From Shimia sp047124445 (GTDB lineage Bacteria; Pseudomonadota; Alphaproteobacteria; Rhodobacterales; Rhodobacteraceae): a DNA stretch of 64,000 nucleotides. The stretch is from NCBI RefSeq assembly GCF_047124445.1, contig NZ_CP138921.1, forward strand, positions 2,356,001 to 2,420,000. Direction: 5' to 3'. Positions 7,506 to 15,436 of the stretch are shown here, one piece after another; the first letter of the stretch is position 1, and every line of letters starts with the position of its first letter. A program made the translations under genes and the position numbers. The notes beneath the pieces are model-generated. The model was not told the origin of the DNA. It did not search any database and was given only the letters and a program-made list of their open reading frames with translations.

Positions 7506-8141
7506 ATGACCGACATCTTCGCCCCTTTTGATCACGCCTTCCCTTGCACAGAGTTCCCGCACGCGCTGTTTTATGAATGGGACCACGCCTTGCGGTTTGA
7601 GCTTGGTGGCGAAGACGTTCCCACATCGCGCCCGCTCAAGCGGTTTAATCAAGCCATAGAGCGCGCCAGCGCCGTGGCAGAAGCCCTGTTTCAACGCTCT
7701 GAAGCGATCTGGCTGCTAACGTGCTACTACGGCGAAGAACCGCGCCCCAAGAAATACCTGAAACCGTTGAAGCATTGCGGCCTCCATAGGAAAGACTTCA
7801 CCCACTTGGGCAAAGTCGCGCAAACCGATCCGGATGTCGTCGCCGACTTCGACACCGATCAATATCGGTTTTGGGACGCCATTCAATTGACCGAGAAAAG
7901 CCAGCTACAAGAGGTGCTCTGGCTGGTGCTTGGTGCCGAACTCGGCATCAAACCCGACCTGCGCACGGATGCCTACTTTGTGGATTTCCAACAAAGCCTG
8001 GTCCTGCATCCCTACGACGATCGCGGCATGGATGTCGCCGCGACACCCAAAGACGCGCTGATCCCGCTGTACCACACATTCGGTGATTGGCTTTTGGAAT
8101 GGAACCGGCCGGAGATGACCGCAAGCTTTGGCGCCGGGTGA
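7506..8141 (+). CDS. DUF3885-family protein
   Basis: A 211-residue soluble protein. It has the DUF3885 hallmarks: an aromatic N-terminal part (ALFYEWDHALRFELGG), a central FWDAIQL segment, and the C-terminal LVLHPYDDRGMDVAA followed by LYHTFGDWLLEWNR. Members of this family occur in unrelated bacteria and have no assigned function. The gene ends one base before the convergent TetR gene. No signal peptide or membrane segment is visible. Confidence 0.8.
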   Translation: MTDIFAPFDHAFPCTEFPHALFYEWDHALRFELGGEDVPTSRPLKRFNQAIERASAVAEALFQRSEAIWLLTCYYGEEPRPKKYLKPLKHCGLHRKDFTHLGKVAQTDPDVVADFDTDQYRFWDAIQLTEKSQLQEVLWLVLGAELGIKPDLRTDAYFVDFQQSLVLHPYDDRGMDVAATPKDALIPLYHTFGDWLLEWNRPEMTASFGAG

Positions 8142-8142
8142 T

Positions 8143-8739
8143 CTACCCTGCCTGCCCCACCAAGCCAAACAACAACACCTGCGTGTTCGCCGCCAGCCAC
8201 TCTTCAGCATAGGCCTCGTCGTTGAGCACAGTCTTGCCGTCCCCCTTCATCATGGCCGCATACATGATCTGATTGCCCAGCCGGTCCAGCACCATGCCGG
8301 TGATCAGCTCCACCTCCAGCTCCGCATCCACAAAGCCCGCCTCCTGCGCCGCACGCAAATAGGCCGCAAACCCCTCATGATAGCGTGCGCCGCCCACAAA
8401 CCCGCGGTTCTCCCGCACCAGAATGCGAAACACTGGCGCTTGCGCAATCAACGCCCGGAAAGTCTCGGAGATAAACATTTCCAACCGCAACCGCATTTCC
8501 TCACTCGTCTTGGGCGGTTTGGAAATCAAGCGCAGCGGCACATCAAATGTCGCTGCCGTGAACTCATCAATGATGGCGTTGAACAACCCCTCTTTGTTGC
8601 CAAAGTAGTGGTGGATCATCGTCGAGCTGGCGTCAGCCGCCTTGCAAATTTCACGCACCGAGGCTCCGGCATAACCGCGCTCCGCGAACAGCGTTTTGCC
8701 AGCGTCAATCAAGCGCGCCTTGATGGATGTGTCCTGCAT
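8143..8739 (-). CDS. TetR-family regulator downstream of an SRPBCC gene
   Basis: A 198-residue TetR regulator. The N-terminal helix-turn-helix spans about residues 6-50: LIDAGKTLFAERGYAGASVREI, then ASSTMIHHYFGNKEGL. The C-terminal part is an all-helical ligand domain. The start at 8739 is chosen because GGAGG stands right before it; another ATG is 12 bases upstream. The SRPBCC gene precedes it by 34 bases on the same strand, so the two are probably one transcript controlled by the repeat at 9330-9358. The ligand is unknown. Confidence 0.92.
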   Translation of the reverse strand: MQDTSIKARLIDAGKTLFAERGYAGASVREICKAADASSTMIHHYFGNKEGLFNAIIDEFTAATFDVPLRLISKPPKTSEEMRLRLEMFISETFRALIAQAPVFRILVRENRGFVGGARYHEGFAAYLRAAQEAGFVDAELEVELITGMVLDRLGNQIMYAAMMKGDGKTVLNDEAYAEEWLAANTQVLLFGLVGQAG

Positions 8740-8773
8740 CTGACCTCCCATTCCCGCGCGCCTGACGCACGGC

Positions 8774-9295
8774 TCAGGCCGCCAAAGCCGCCTCGGATTT
8801 GATTTTTTCTACCTTTCTCGGATGCGGTTGACCAGTCTCCACAAAGTGCTGAATTTCCTCAAGACTGCGGATAAATCCGGCGTCCATACTGTTGGTCAGC
8901 ATCCGGCGCATCGGTTTGGCAAACCACTTTGGCGTCGCCTCTCCGATCCAGGTCACCTCACAGGTCACATCATTGATCGCCCGCACCGTCACGGTCGAGG
9001 TATAGCCCTTCATTGGCATCGCCTTGGGCCCATGGTGCAGGGTCACATCGACACAGATGGTCATCGCCTCGGGATCAAACTTGGTCAGCACCTCTTCCTG
9101 ATACATCGGCGCAAATTTCTGCACCAAATAGGAGTTGCGCCCCTTGGCGGGTGCGCCCGGCAGCGCAGGTCCTTCAATGGCCTCGGCCCGCGGGATCGCT
9201 GCCATCCAGCGGTCCACGGCGACAAACTCATCCCCAATCAGTTTCCACGCCGCAGACGCTGGGGCTTTCACAGTTACGGAATTGATAGACGGCAT
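8774..9295 (-). CDS. SRPBCC-family (polyketide cyclase-like) protein
   Basis: A 173-residue START/SRPBCC helix-grip protein. It starts MPSINSVTVKAPASAAWKLIGDEFVAVDRWMAAIP, a typical first strand and helix. Later strands include CVDVTLHHGP and TVTVRAINDVTCEVTWIGEA, and the final long helix is MRRMLTNSMDAGFIRSLEEIQHFV. Such proteins bind hydrophobic ligands in a deep pocket; some are cyclases or dehydratases. AAAGG precedes the start at 9295. It is the first gene of a likely two-gene operon with the TetR regulator. Confidence 0.85.
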   Translation of the reverse strand: MPSINSVTVKAPASAAWKLIGDEFVAVDRWMAAIPRAEAIEGPALPGAPAKGRNSYLVQKFAPMYQEEVLTKFDPEAMTICVDVTLHHGPKAMPMKGYTSTVTVRAINDVTCEVTWIGEATPKWFAKPMRRMLTNSMDAGFIRSLEEIQHFVETGQPHPRKVEKIKSEAALAA

Positions 9296-9329
9296 GATGC
9301 GACCTTTCATCTGCAAAACATTATCTAAC

Positions 9330-9358
9330 AATCGATAGATATGATCGACAAATCGATA
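9330..9358. promoter_or_regulatory. candidate TetR operator: direct repeats of AATCGATA
   Basis: AATCGATA occurs at 9330-9337 and again at 9351-9358, exactly 21 bp (two helical turns) apart, with a further partial copy (GATCGACA) between them. The core ATCGAT is itself a palindrome. It lies 35 bases before the SRPBCC start, where a TetR-family operator for this operon would be expected. Confidence 0.5.
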
Positions 9359-9474
9359 AGTCAACTGAGTCGTTCAGAGACCTAAAACGCTCAACGCAGG
9401 GCCTGCCCAACGGCAGCCCCTGCACAGATCACATGTAAACTTGGATTGCGCGGCGCCTACCTGCGCCCATTACG

Positions 9475-9966
9475 TCAGCCTTTAGAGACCTCAGCCGTCT
9501 GAACAACCTGCTGCTGAAACGGCGGCTCGCCAAAACTTTTGAATTCGCCGGTGTCCGAATTGAACGCCCACCGCGCCACCAACAGCTGGTATTCCTTGGC
9601 ATAGAGGTTGGACTCTTGCTCATCCTCCACCACACGGGTGCGCCAGGACCCCTGCACGCGGGTTGGCACATAGACGTCCTTACGGGTGGGCGCCTTGTAG
9701 CCTTTGGGAATGCGGTAGTTGGCATTCTCCCACTTCCGCTTAAGCAGCGCGACAATCTCCGCCGCCTCCCGCTTGCGGCGGCCCGCAAAGATCACATCGA
9801 TCTCCACGTCGTTTTGCACCAGGCCCTTGATGATCACATCGTTGCGGGAATTTTTGGAAAACTTCGGAATCAAATTCACCACCAACTCGGTTGGCGGTTT
9901 CTTGAACAATCCCCCGTCCTCATAGGCGGGCGTGATCAAAGCTGGGTTTTCGATGCGTTTCTTCAA
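9475..9966 (-). CDS. conserved-looking hypothetical protein
   Basis: A 163-residue soluble protein I do not recognise. It has no signal peptide. The N-terminal half contains ELVVNLIPKFSKNSRNDVIIKG and a basic helix (AGRRKREAAEIVALLKRKWENAN). The C-terminal half holds GSWRTRVVEDEQESNLYAKEYQLLVARWAF. The only plausible start in the frame is a TTG at 9966, since a stop lies about 20 codons upstream and no ATG or GTG falls between. The open frame with even codon use supports a real gene. It is monocistronic, 208 bases after the PLP-enzyme gene. Confidence 0.65.
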   Translation of the reverse strand: MKKRIENPALITPAYEDGGLFKKPPTELVVNLIPKFSKNSRNDVIIKGLVQNDVEIDVIFAGRRKREAAEIVALLKRKWENANYRIPKGYKAPTRKDVYVPTRVQGSWRTRVVEDEQESNLYAKEYQLLVARWAFNSDTGEFKSFGEPPFQQQVVQTAEVSKG

Positions 9967-10106
9967 TATCCTGGTCCGCTGCTGCCTGGGGCCGATGCCC
10001 GGTCGTGCTGCGCCAATAGTCTTCCAAACGCCTTAACAATTTGTTGGCAACAGAGGCAGATCGCCGCAGCTTTTTCGTGCGCAAATGCGCAAGCCACACA
10101 ACCAGC

Positions 10107-10163
10107 CTCTCAAAATCGCCACCGTCGCAAAACAGCCGCGATACCGACGCAATACCGACGTGG
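10107..10163 (-). repeat. dispersed extragenic repeat, copy 1
   Basis: A 38-base core (10126-10163) matches the segment at 60268-60305 at 36 of 38 positions; the similarity continues with small gaps back to CTCAAAAT at 10109. The core contains two direct copies of TACCGACG. The copy lies 12 bases after the stop of the minus-strand PLP-enzyme gene, in the same orientation to that gene as copy 2 is to its own upstream gene. Confidence 0.8.
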
Positions 10164-10175
10164 AAATCGGGGCCC

Positions 10176-11321
10176 TTACTGCCCCAACGCCTGTCCCAAA
10201 TCGGCGATCAGATCATCCGCATTTTCCGCACCAACCGAGATCCGCAACAGCGTTTCCGGAATGCCGGTGTGCGGCTCAATGGTGTGGCGGTGCTCCACAA
10301 GGCTCTCCACCCCGCCCAGCGACGTGGCGCGATGGAAAAGCTTCATCTTTCCAGCCACTTGCAGCGCGGTTTCTTTATCCCCTTTCACAAGGAAAGACAT
10401 CAGGAACCCCGCCCCTCCCGGCATCTGCGCCTTGGCCAGCGCATGCTGCGGGTGGCTTTCCAAGCCCGGGAATAACACACTGTCCACCTTCGGGTGGTCT
10501 TCCAGAAAATGCGCTATTTTCATGGCGTTACCCACCATACGCTCCACCCGCAACGCCATCGTGCGCATCCCACGCAACAGCAACCAGGCCTCAAACGGCC
10601 CCATCACCGCCCCGGCACTGGCGCGGTCCACTTCAATCTCTTCCCAGACCGGCGTAGGCTCTTTGGCCACCAGCACGCCCCCAAGCACATCCGAGTGCCC
10701 GTTGATCACTTTGGTTGTGGAGTGCATCACGATATCTGCACCCAATTTCAACGGGTTGGTCAGGATCGGCGAGGCCGCCGTACTGTCCACTGCCAAAAGC
10801 GCACCACAGCTCTCCGCGGCCTTTTTCGCGGCCGCAACATCGGTCACCTTCAGCCACGGGTTGGACGGCGTCTCCACCCAAACCACATTGGCCGGCCCCT
10901 TGGCGCAAACCTCCGCCAGAGCTTCGCTGTTGCTCGCGTCCACCTCATCGATAACAATCTGACGACGCTCACAAAATTCCCGAATCCACTTGGTGGTGTT
11001 CCAGTAAATACCACTCTGTACAATAACCCGCCCACCAGTCGGCACGGTGCGAAACAGCGCCGCAATGGCCGCCATGCCAGACGGGAACAACAACGCCGCA
11101 GCACCGCCCTCCAGCTGCGCCAGAACCGCCTCGGCCTGCCGCGCCACATCATTGTGCGGTCGGGCATAAATGTTGTTTTCGTTCAGAGGGTTGTAATTCT
11201 CATCCCGCGCAAAAGTGGTTGCTGGCTGGATCGGCGGCACCACGCCACCGCTTTGCTGATCAATCGCCCCGCCAGCCTGTGCCAACAAGGTTTCCGGCAA
11301 CATATCTTTGAAATCCATCAT
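10176..11321 (-). CDS. PLP-dependent transsulfuration-type enzyme (Cys/Met metabolism)
   Basis: A 381-residue fold-type I PLP enzyme of the cystathionine gamma-synthase / gamma-lyase group. It shows the cofactor-binding segment YARPHNDVARQAE, the LFPSGMAA turn, Asp179 in LLAVDSTAASP, and the Schiff-base Lys204 in HSTTKVINGHSDVLGG. The C-terminal part carries SLGGVESLVEHR and the substrate-carboxylate Arg in ETLLRISVGAEN. Substitutions around the active site, such as YARPHND where YSR is usual, leave open whether it is a gamma-synthase, gamma-lyase or beta-lyase. It is monocistronic and divergent from the pseudouridine synthase. Confidence 0.9.
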   Translation of the reverse strand: MMDFKDMLPETLLAQAGGAIDQQSGGVVPPIQPATTFARDENYNPLNENNIYARPHNDVARQAEAVLAQLEGGAAALLFPSGMAAIAALFRTVPTGGRVIVQSGIYWNTTKWIREFCERRQIVIDEVDASNSEALAEVCAKGPANVVWVETPSNPWLKVTDVAAAKKAAESCGALLAVDSTAASPILTNPLKLGADIVMHSTTKVINGHSDVLGGVLVAKEPTPVWEEIEVDRASAGAVMGPFEAWLLLRGMRTMALRVERMVGNAMKIAHFLEDHPKVDSVLFPGLESHPQHALAKAQMPGGAGFLMSFLVKGDKETALQVAGKMKLFHRATSLGGVESLVEHRHTIEPHTGIPETLLRISVGAENADDLIADLGQALGQ

Positions 11322-11404
11322 CTTCCCCTTCGCGTCTTTGCGCGCACAAGACCGCAGCGCTACGAAACTTGCAACCCCAGCGCACGCCCGTGTAGGAGGT
11401 CATC

Positions 11405-11953
11405 ATGACCCGCGTGATACTCTTCAACAAACCCTTCGATGTGCTGTCGCAATTCACCGACAAAGGCTTGGAAGGTAGCAAGCGCCGCACCTTGTCGGAC
11501 TTTATCGACGTGCCAAAAGTCTATCCGGCCGGTCGTCTGGACCGCGATAGCGAGGGTTTGATGGTCTTAACGGACGACGGAAAGTTGCAGGCCCGCATTG
11601 CCGACCCGCGTCACAAAATGGCCAAGACCTACTGGGTGCAGGTCGAAGGCACACCTGATGTCGCCGCGCTTGAAGCCTTACGCAAAGGGGTAAATCTGAA
11701 AGACGGCCTGACCAAACCCGCCAAGGCGCAAGTCATTGAGGAACCTTCTAATATCTGGCCGCGCACCCCACCAATTCGTGTGCGAAAGTCGATCCCGGAC
11801 ACCTGGATTTCCCTCACCATCCGCGAAGGCCGCAACCGCCAGGTCCGCCGCATGACCGCCGCCGTGGGCCACCCCACACTGCGACTAATTCGGGCACAGA
11901 TCGGCGATTGGCGGCTGGATGGATTGGAAAGTGGCGCCTGGCGCGACGCATAG
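11405..11953 (+). CDS. RsuA/RluE-type pseudouridine synthase
   Basis: A 182-residue enzyme that isomerises a uridine in rRNA (or tRNA) to pseudouridine. The catalytic Asp lies in YPAGRLDRDSEGLMVLT (about residues 39-55). Downstream are KTYWVQVEG and the C-terminal IREGRNRQVRRMTAAVGHPTLRLIR motif. It lacks the N-terminal S4 RNA-binding domain of RsuA and RluB, and with this length it best resembles RluE, which modifies 23S rRNA in the peptidyl-transferase region. GGAGG precedes the start. The exact target is inferred. Confidence 0.9.
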   Translation: MTRVILFNKPFDVLSQFTDKGLEGSKRRTLSDFIDVPKVYPAGRLDRDSEGLMVLTDDGKLQARIADPRHKMAKTYWVQVEGTPDVAALEALRKGVNLKDGLTKPAKAQVIEEPSNIWPRTPPIRVRKSIPDTWISLTIREGRNRQVRRMTAAVGHPTLRLIRAQIGDWRLDGLESGAWRDA

Positions 11954-12056
11954 CGACGCAATCACTTTTCCTGTGGATAATCACAACATATAGTAGACAG
12001 CAACAAACCCGCGCCGTAAGAGCCGCGGCACTGAAACACGAGCAGGGACATCGGGC

Positions 12057-12866
12057 ATGGCACATATCATTGTGGTCGGAAACGAGAAGGGCGGCGCAGG
12101 CAAATCCACCCTGTCGATGCACATCGCCACCGCGCTGGCACGCATGGGCCACAAGGTGGGCGGCATTGACCTCGACCTCCGCCAGAAAAGCTTTGGCAGC
12201 TACGTTGCCAACCGCCGGAAGTTCCTGCAGAAAAACAGCCTCGACTTGCCAAGCCCCGATTACCACGACCTGCCGGAAGTGGATCAAAGCGCGCTGCAGC
12301 CGGGTGAAAACATCTATGACCACCGCCTTTCGGCCGCGGTCTCGATGCTGGAGCCCAACAACGATTTCATCCTGATCGACTGCCCCGGCTCCCACACCCG
12401 TCTAAGCCAGGTGGCGCACTCTTTGGCCGACACGTTGGTTACCCCATTGAATGACAGCTTTGTCGACTTCGACTTGCTTGCCAAAATCGACGCCGACGGC
12501 GAGAAAATCCTCGGCCCATCGGTCTATTCAGAAATGGTCTGGAACGCCCGCCAACTGCGCGCGCAGGCTGGCCTCAAGCCCATCGACTGGATTGTGATGC
12601 GTAACCGTATGGGCGCGCAACAGATGGTCAACAAAGAGAAAATGGGCAAAGCGCTGGACCGCTTGGCCAAGCGCATCGGCTTCCGCGTTGCGCCCGGCTT
12701 CAACGAACGTGTGGTCTTCCGCGAGCTTTTCCCGCGTGGCCTGACTCTGCTCGACCTGCGCGACATTGGCGTGAAACAACTCAACATCTCCAACGTGGCT
12801 GCCCGCCAGGAATTGCGCGAACTTGTCAAAGCGCTGAACCTGCCCGGGGTCTCCGTCGACTTCTAA
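12057..12866 (+). CDS. mipZ: division-plane positioning ATPase MipZ
   Basis: A 269-residue deviant Walker ATPase of the ParA/MinD superfamily. In alphaproteobacteria MipZ forms a gradient from the ParB-bound poles and inhibits FtsZ polymerisation, so that division occurs at mid-cell. The deviant Walker A is KGGAGKST (residues 11-18). Switch segments are GIDLDLRQKSFGSYVANR and ILIDCPGSHTRLSQ. FVDFDLL and the C-terminal FRELFPRGLTLLDL match MipZ rather than chromosomal ParA. The following exosortase gene starts three bases after its stop, so the two are likely co-transcribed, an unusual pairing. Confidence 0.95.
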   Translation: MAHIIVVGNEKGGAGKSTLSMHIATALARMGHKVGGIDLDLRQKSFGSYVANRRKFLQKNSLDLPSPDYHDLPEVDQSALQPGENIYDHRLSAAVSMLEPNNDFILIDCPGSHTRLSQVAHSLADTLVTPLNDSFVDFDLLAKIDADGEKILGPSVYSEMVWNARQLRAQAGLKPIDWIVMRNRMGAQQMVNKEKMGKALDRLAKRIGFRVAPGFNERVVFRELFPRGLTLLDLRDIGVKQLNISNVAARQELRELVKALNLPGVSVDF

Positions 12867-12869
12867 TCC

Positions 12870-14459
12870 ATGACAGCGCGCGGCCAAGCCACACAGCCCC
12901 CCGCGCGTCCCACGCGCCTGATGACCATGGCCGCCCTTGTGGTGTCCGAGTTATTGCTGGTCATCCTGGCTTATCAAGTCATGGCCTCCATCGAGTGCCG
13001 TCAAACCGAGATCGAAGCCGCCTGTCGCGCGCTGCGCTCCATGACTGCCCGCGGCTTGGCCGTGATGACTGTGATGACGCTCTATTTCTGGCTGCGCCCC
13101 GCCGCTTACCGTGCCCTGGCTGACCGCGCCACAGCGTCACCCGGCCACCGGGTTTGGATGCCTTTCCACCTTGTGGGGCTTGTGCTGATCTTCTTACCGC
13201 TGCCGCTTTTTGGCGCCGCAGAAATCACCCGTGCTTTCACACCCACTCTTGTTTTGCTTACCTCTGGTGGCCTACTCACGGCCCTAGGCGCGGTATTCTG
13301 GGTCACACCGCTCGCCGCCTGGCGCGACTGGATGCGCAACGACAGCTACCTGTTGCCTCTAGCCTTGTTCATTGGCTTTCTGGTCCCCGACCTCGCTGAC
13401 CTCATGCGCCCCCTCTGGGAGTGGAGCACCCTCAGCAGCCTGACCTTCTTCCTGGTTTTCCTGGTATTGACCCTCACCGGCTTTGACGTGGGCGTGCACC
13501 CACCCACCTACGAGATTGGCGTCGAAGGCTTTTGGGTACAGATCGCCAGCCAATGCTCCGGCGTCGAAGGCATCGCGCTCATCACCATTTTCATGGGCTT
13601 TTACGCTTCTCTTATGCGCCCGGACCTGCGCCAGAAACGCTTCTGGCTCATCGTCTTCCCGCTCGCCGTGCTTGCCAGCTGGCTGTTCAACATCCTACGC
13701 ATCGCCATCCTGATCATAATTGGTGCTCGCGTCTCACCAGAGCACGCCCTCAACGGATTCCACTCCTACGCGGGCTGGCTGATGTTCACGGCGTTGGCCT
13801 TGCTCATCGTCTTGATCGCCCACCGCGCGCAATGGCTGCACCGCACACCATTGCCAAAAAACACCGCAGCCACTCTCCGCCAGGACACGCTTGCCGCCAA
13901 GATTGTGCCGTTCATCGTGATGATGCTATCTGGCGTGTTTGTCTCCGCCTTCTGGCCGGACCCGGCCGCAGGCTATCCAGTCCGCGCTCTGCTCATGGCC
14001 TTGGCGCTGCTGGTCTTCCTGCCCGCCATCCGCGCCCTCTGGTGTCGACCATCGCTCGAGAGCCTCGCAGTCGGCCTCGCAATTGGCATCCTCTGGATTG
14101 TCACGGCTCCCACCCAAGACCTGCCCGCCACAGACGCACCTTCGCTTTTCTGGATCACAACCCGCCTGCTTGGCACCATCCTGCTGGTGCCTGTCATCGA
14201 AGAGCTGTTTTTCCGTGGCTACCTCCTGCGCCGCCTGCATAGAGACACGCTGGTTTGGACCATCCTGGCCATCGCCATCTCCAGCCTGCTCTTTGGCCTG
14301 ATGCATGACCGTTTCCTGGCGGGCACCTTGGCCGGCGTGGCCTTTGGCTTGCTCTACCTGCGTCGCGCAGAAACCTCGGACGCCATCGCCGCACATATCG
14401 CGGCCAATGCCACCATTGCTTTGGCCGCTCTTCTGACAGCAAAATGGGCGCTCATCTGA
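12870..14459 (+). CDS. xrtE: exosortase E fused to CPBP intramembrane protease (VPEID-CTERM system)
   Basis: A 529-residue polytopic membrane protein combining two enzymes. The first part is an exosortase: the catalytic Cys229 lies in QCSGVEG, Arg277 in NILRIAI and His298 in GFHSYAGW. The second part is a CPBP (Rce1-type) protease: Glu444 and Glu445 with Arg449 in EELFFRG, His479 in FGLMHD, and a His509-x3-Asn513 motif. This fusion defines exosortase E, which processes proteins with a VPEID-CTERM anchor. All expected catalytic residues are present. No clear ribosome binding site precedes the ATG; translation may be coupled to mipZ. Its probable substrate is the convergent gene at 14497. Confidence 0.94.
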   Translation: MTARGQATQPPARPTRLMTMAALVVSELLLVILAYQVMASIECRQTEIEAACRALRSMTARGLAVMTVMTLYFWLRPAAYRALADRATASPGHRVWMPFHLVGLVLIFLPLPLFGAAEITRAFTPTLVLLTSGGLLTALGAVFWVTPLAAWRDWMRNDSYLLPLALFIGFLVPDLADLMRPLWEWSTLSSLTFFLVFLVLTLTGFDVGVHPPTYEIGVEGFWVQIASQCSGVEGIALITIFMGFYASLMRPDLRQKRFWLIVFPLAVLASWLFNILRIAILIIIGARVSPEHALNGFHSYAGWLMFTALALLIVLIAHRAQWLHRTPLPKNTAATLRQDTLAAKIVPFIVMMLSGVFVSAFWPDPAAGYPVRALLMALALLVFLPAIRALWCRPSLESLAVGLAIGILWIVTAPTQDLPATDAPSLFWITTRLLGTILLVPVIEELFFRGYLLRRLHRDTLVWTILAIAISSLLFGLMHDRFLAGTLAGVAFGLLYLRRAETSDAIAAHIAANATIALAALLTAKWALI

Positions 14460-14468
14460 ACGCCCATT
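14443..14468. terminator. shared hairpin between xrtE and the VPEID-CTERM gene
   Basis: AATGGGCG (14443-14450) pairs with CGCCCATT (14461-14468) across a ten-base loop that includes the xrtE stop codon. On the minus strand the stem is followed by TTTT, so it probably terminates the VPEID-CTERM transcript, and it may also act on xrtE. Confidence 0.55.
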
Positions 14469-14496
14469 CAATTCTCCTCAGCCTGTTGAGACTGGC

Positions 14497-14769
14497 TTAA
14501 TTTTGTTTTTGACGACGGCGGCGCAGTTCCCAAACCAGCGCCAATGTCGCGAGCACGGCGGCCACAGCCAACAGGCCAGCCCCCGCATCAATTTCCGGCA
14601 CAGCGTTGGAGCCACCGCCTGTGTCACCACCTCCGGTGTCACCGCCGCCCCACCAGCGCCACCACCAGCCGCGCCATCCGCCGTAGTCCTGGGCGAGGGC
14701 GGCAGGAGCGCTGACCGCCAAAGCGGAAACTGCAATCGCCGCAACTTTTGCTTTGTTCAAAAGACCCAT
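14497..14769 (-). CDS. VPEID-CTERM sorted precursor with Trp/Gly-rich cargo
   Basis: A 90-residue export precursor. Residues 1-26 form a signal peptide ending APAALA. Residues 27-56 are the cargo, beginning QDYGGWRGWWWRWWGGG and continuing with two GGGDT repeats. VPEID stands at 57-61, followed by a hydrophobic helix (about 63-80) and a basic tail ELRRRRQKQN. This is the tripartite sorting signal recognised by exosortase E, encoded convergently next door. The exported part is only about 30 residues with six Trp, which is remarkable. GGGAG stands seven bases before the start. The cargo's function is unknown. Confidence 0.9.
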   Translation of the reverse strand: MGLLNKAKVAAIAVSALAVSAPAALAQDYGGWRGWWWRWWGGGDTGGGDTGGGSNAVPEIDAGAGLLAVAAVLATLALVWELRRRRQKQN

Positions 14770-14838
14770 AGAAAACTCCCGGACCTATGCATTTGTATTG
14801 GTATCAAGGTGCCATAGAGCCAGCCACCGCCTCAAGCA

Positions 14839-14851
14839 AATTGCTGCAATT
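14839..14851. promoter_or_regulatory. palindrome upstream of the VPEID-CTERM gene
   Basis: AATTGC-T-GCAATT is a perfect palindrome about 70 bases before the VPEID-CTERM start, in an AT-rich island with further TTGCAA-like repeats. It may be a regulator binding site. No sigma-54 -24/-12 pair with correct spacing was found nearby, although TGGCAC occurs twice on the minus strand. Confidence 0.3.
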
Positions 14852-14944
14852 GCAAAATATTTTGTCTTCTCGTGCCAAGACTGTCCGCATTTGAAAAACA
14901 ATCAACTGCAAGGGCCGGAACTGTCGCCAAACCACAACACCGAA

Positions 14945-14973
14945 AGCGAATCGAACCTCCAAATTGATTCGCT
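14945..14973 (-). terminator. hairpin at the end of the hmgA-side marR
   Basis: AGCGAATC (14945-14952) pairs with GATTCGCT (14966-14973), starting at the marR stop codon, and is followed on the minus strand by TTTC. It is a likely but weak terminator. Confidence 0.5.
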
Positions 14974-15413
14974 CAAGTTGTGCGCCCCGCCAACTTCAGC
15001 AACATCCCTTTCAGAGACTGCACCTCAGCCTCATTCAACTGCGCCAATAGACTGCCTTCATACGCCTGCGCCACCTCGCGCAGATCTCGGTAAACTTTCT
15101 CTCCCGCAGGCGTCAGCTCCAACCACTCCACCCGCCGATCTTCCTCACTGCGCGCCCGTTTCACCAACCGCCGATCTGCCAACCGCTGCACGGCTCGGCT
15201 GACCTTTGTTTTATGCACCTTGCCTTTGGCCCCAATCTCCGTCGCCGTCAGCCGCCCAAAAATCCCAAGATGGAACAGCACCCGCCATTCGCTGCGCAAC
15301 AGCCCGTAACGGTCCTTGTAGACCTTCTGAAACCCCAGACTGGCCTCCTCCGCCGCCTGATTGAGCAGGTAAGGCAAAAACGCCTGCAAATCGAAATCAT
15401 CAGCTTTTGTCAT
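14973..15413 (-). CDS. MarR-family regulator of the homogentisate cluster
   Basis: A 146-residue MarR regulator. Winged-helix features are RSEWRVLFHLGIFGRLTATEIGAKGKVHKTKVSRAVQRLADRRLVKRARSEEDRRVEWLELTPAG, with the recognition helix at VHKTKVSRAVQRL. The start at 15413 is chosen over a frame 42 codons longer, whose extra residues overlap the divergent promoter. It is divergent from hmgA, and a TAGTT-N8-AACTA palindrome sits between the two genes. A role in repressing hmgA, and its own gene, until homogentisate or a related aromatic appears is inferred from position. Confidence 0.92.
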   Translation of the reverse strand: MTKADDFDLQAFLPYLLNQAAEEASLGFQKVYKDRYGLLRSEWRVLFHLGIFGRLTATEIGAKGKVHKTKVSRAVQRLADRRLVKRARSEEDRRVEWLELTPAGEKVYRDLREVAQAYEGSLLAQLNEAEVQSLKGMLLKLAGRTT

Positions 15414-15436
15414 TTTCTGCGCGTCCTCCTGCTTGT

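Noticed and set aside
9960..10163. Open minus-strand frame of about 70 codons running from the dispersed repeat into the gene at 9475
   Set aside because: It has no start codon with a ribosome binding site and begins inside a repeat whose second copy does not preserve the frame.
14770..14900. Sigma-54 promoter before the VPEID-CTERM gene, as in some other exosortase systems
   Set aside because: TGGCAC occurs twice on the minus strand but neither has a TTGC element at the required spacing.
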